Assembly: GCA_958430865.1 (NCBI GenBank)
Contig: CAUDNR010000742.1
Span: forward strand, 1 to 18,105
Source of the DNA: Entrophospora sp. SA101
Taxonomy: Eukaryota; Glomeromycota; Glomeromycetes; Entrophosporales; Entrophosporaceae
DNA: 18,105 bases
Reading direction: 5' to 3'
The position numbers and the translations under genes are program-made. Under the pieces are notes generated by a model. It saw nothing but the letters and a program-made list of their open reading frames with translations, was not told where the DNA came from and ran no database searches. Numbering within the stretch: the stretch's first letter is position 1; each line of letters starts with the position of its first letter. Below are positions 18,091-18,105 of the stretch, in pieces.

Positions 18091-18105
18091 ATTCCGTAAA
18101 AATGT

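Overview
The window looks like AT-rich nuclear DNA from a filamentous fungus, most likely an arbuscular mycorrhizal fungus (Glomeromycotina: Rhizophagus, Gigaspora, Diversispora or relatives). Support for this: GT-AG introns of about 70-100 nt; a secreted, membrane-anchored kelch protein of the kind I remember as expanded in those genomes; large zinc-cluster proteins that resemble lineage-expanded families I remember from them; and dense short inverted-repeat elements. Assignment to a eukaryote is secure, assignment to Glomeromycotina is inference. I see no tRNA, rRNA, CRISPR or bacterial-style operon.

Layout. 1-1264: an orphan last-exon-like open frame on the minus strand (648-884) next to a cluster of perfect palindromes. 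1265-1946: a non-autonomous foldback element with two 133-nt inverted arms flanked by TA. 1957-4906: two decayed intron-containing plus-strand genes, the first interrupted at its 3' side by a 151-bp terminal-inverted-repeat (TIR) element. 4907-6999: gene-poor, with palindrome pairs, a pogo-like terminal-repeat remnant, a small acidic ORF and a TG/CG-rich minisatellite. 7001-8597: the only gene that assembles cleanly, a five-exon, 424-residue kelch protein on the minus strand with signal peptide and C-terminal membrane anchor. 8598-10380: gene-free, with a 32-nt repeat present three times. 10383-10777: a fragment carrying a PD-(D/E)XK-like nuclease motif. 11593-13393 and 14001-17402: two large, intronless, same-strand genes, both broken. 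The first has the layout of the DUF7869-type family, with a candidate D-D-D triad; the second is a zinc-cluster protein of about 1,130 residues that may be related to DUF6589. 17581-18090: direct repeats and two more hairpin or inverted-repeat elements.

How it fits together: this is repeat-rich accessory sequence, with one apparently functional surface-protein gene surrounded by remnants of mobile or mobile-like genes. Several frameshifts in the large genes fall at A/T homopolymers (runs of 6, 8 and 15). That allows two readings: assembly indels in intact genes, or real decay. Separate in-frame stop codons (TGA, TAG) argue for real decay in at least some of the copies. The most promising object for follow-up is the pair of large same-strand genes at 11.6-17.4 kb, read either as one uncharacterised mobile element or as two neighbouring ones.
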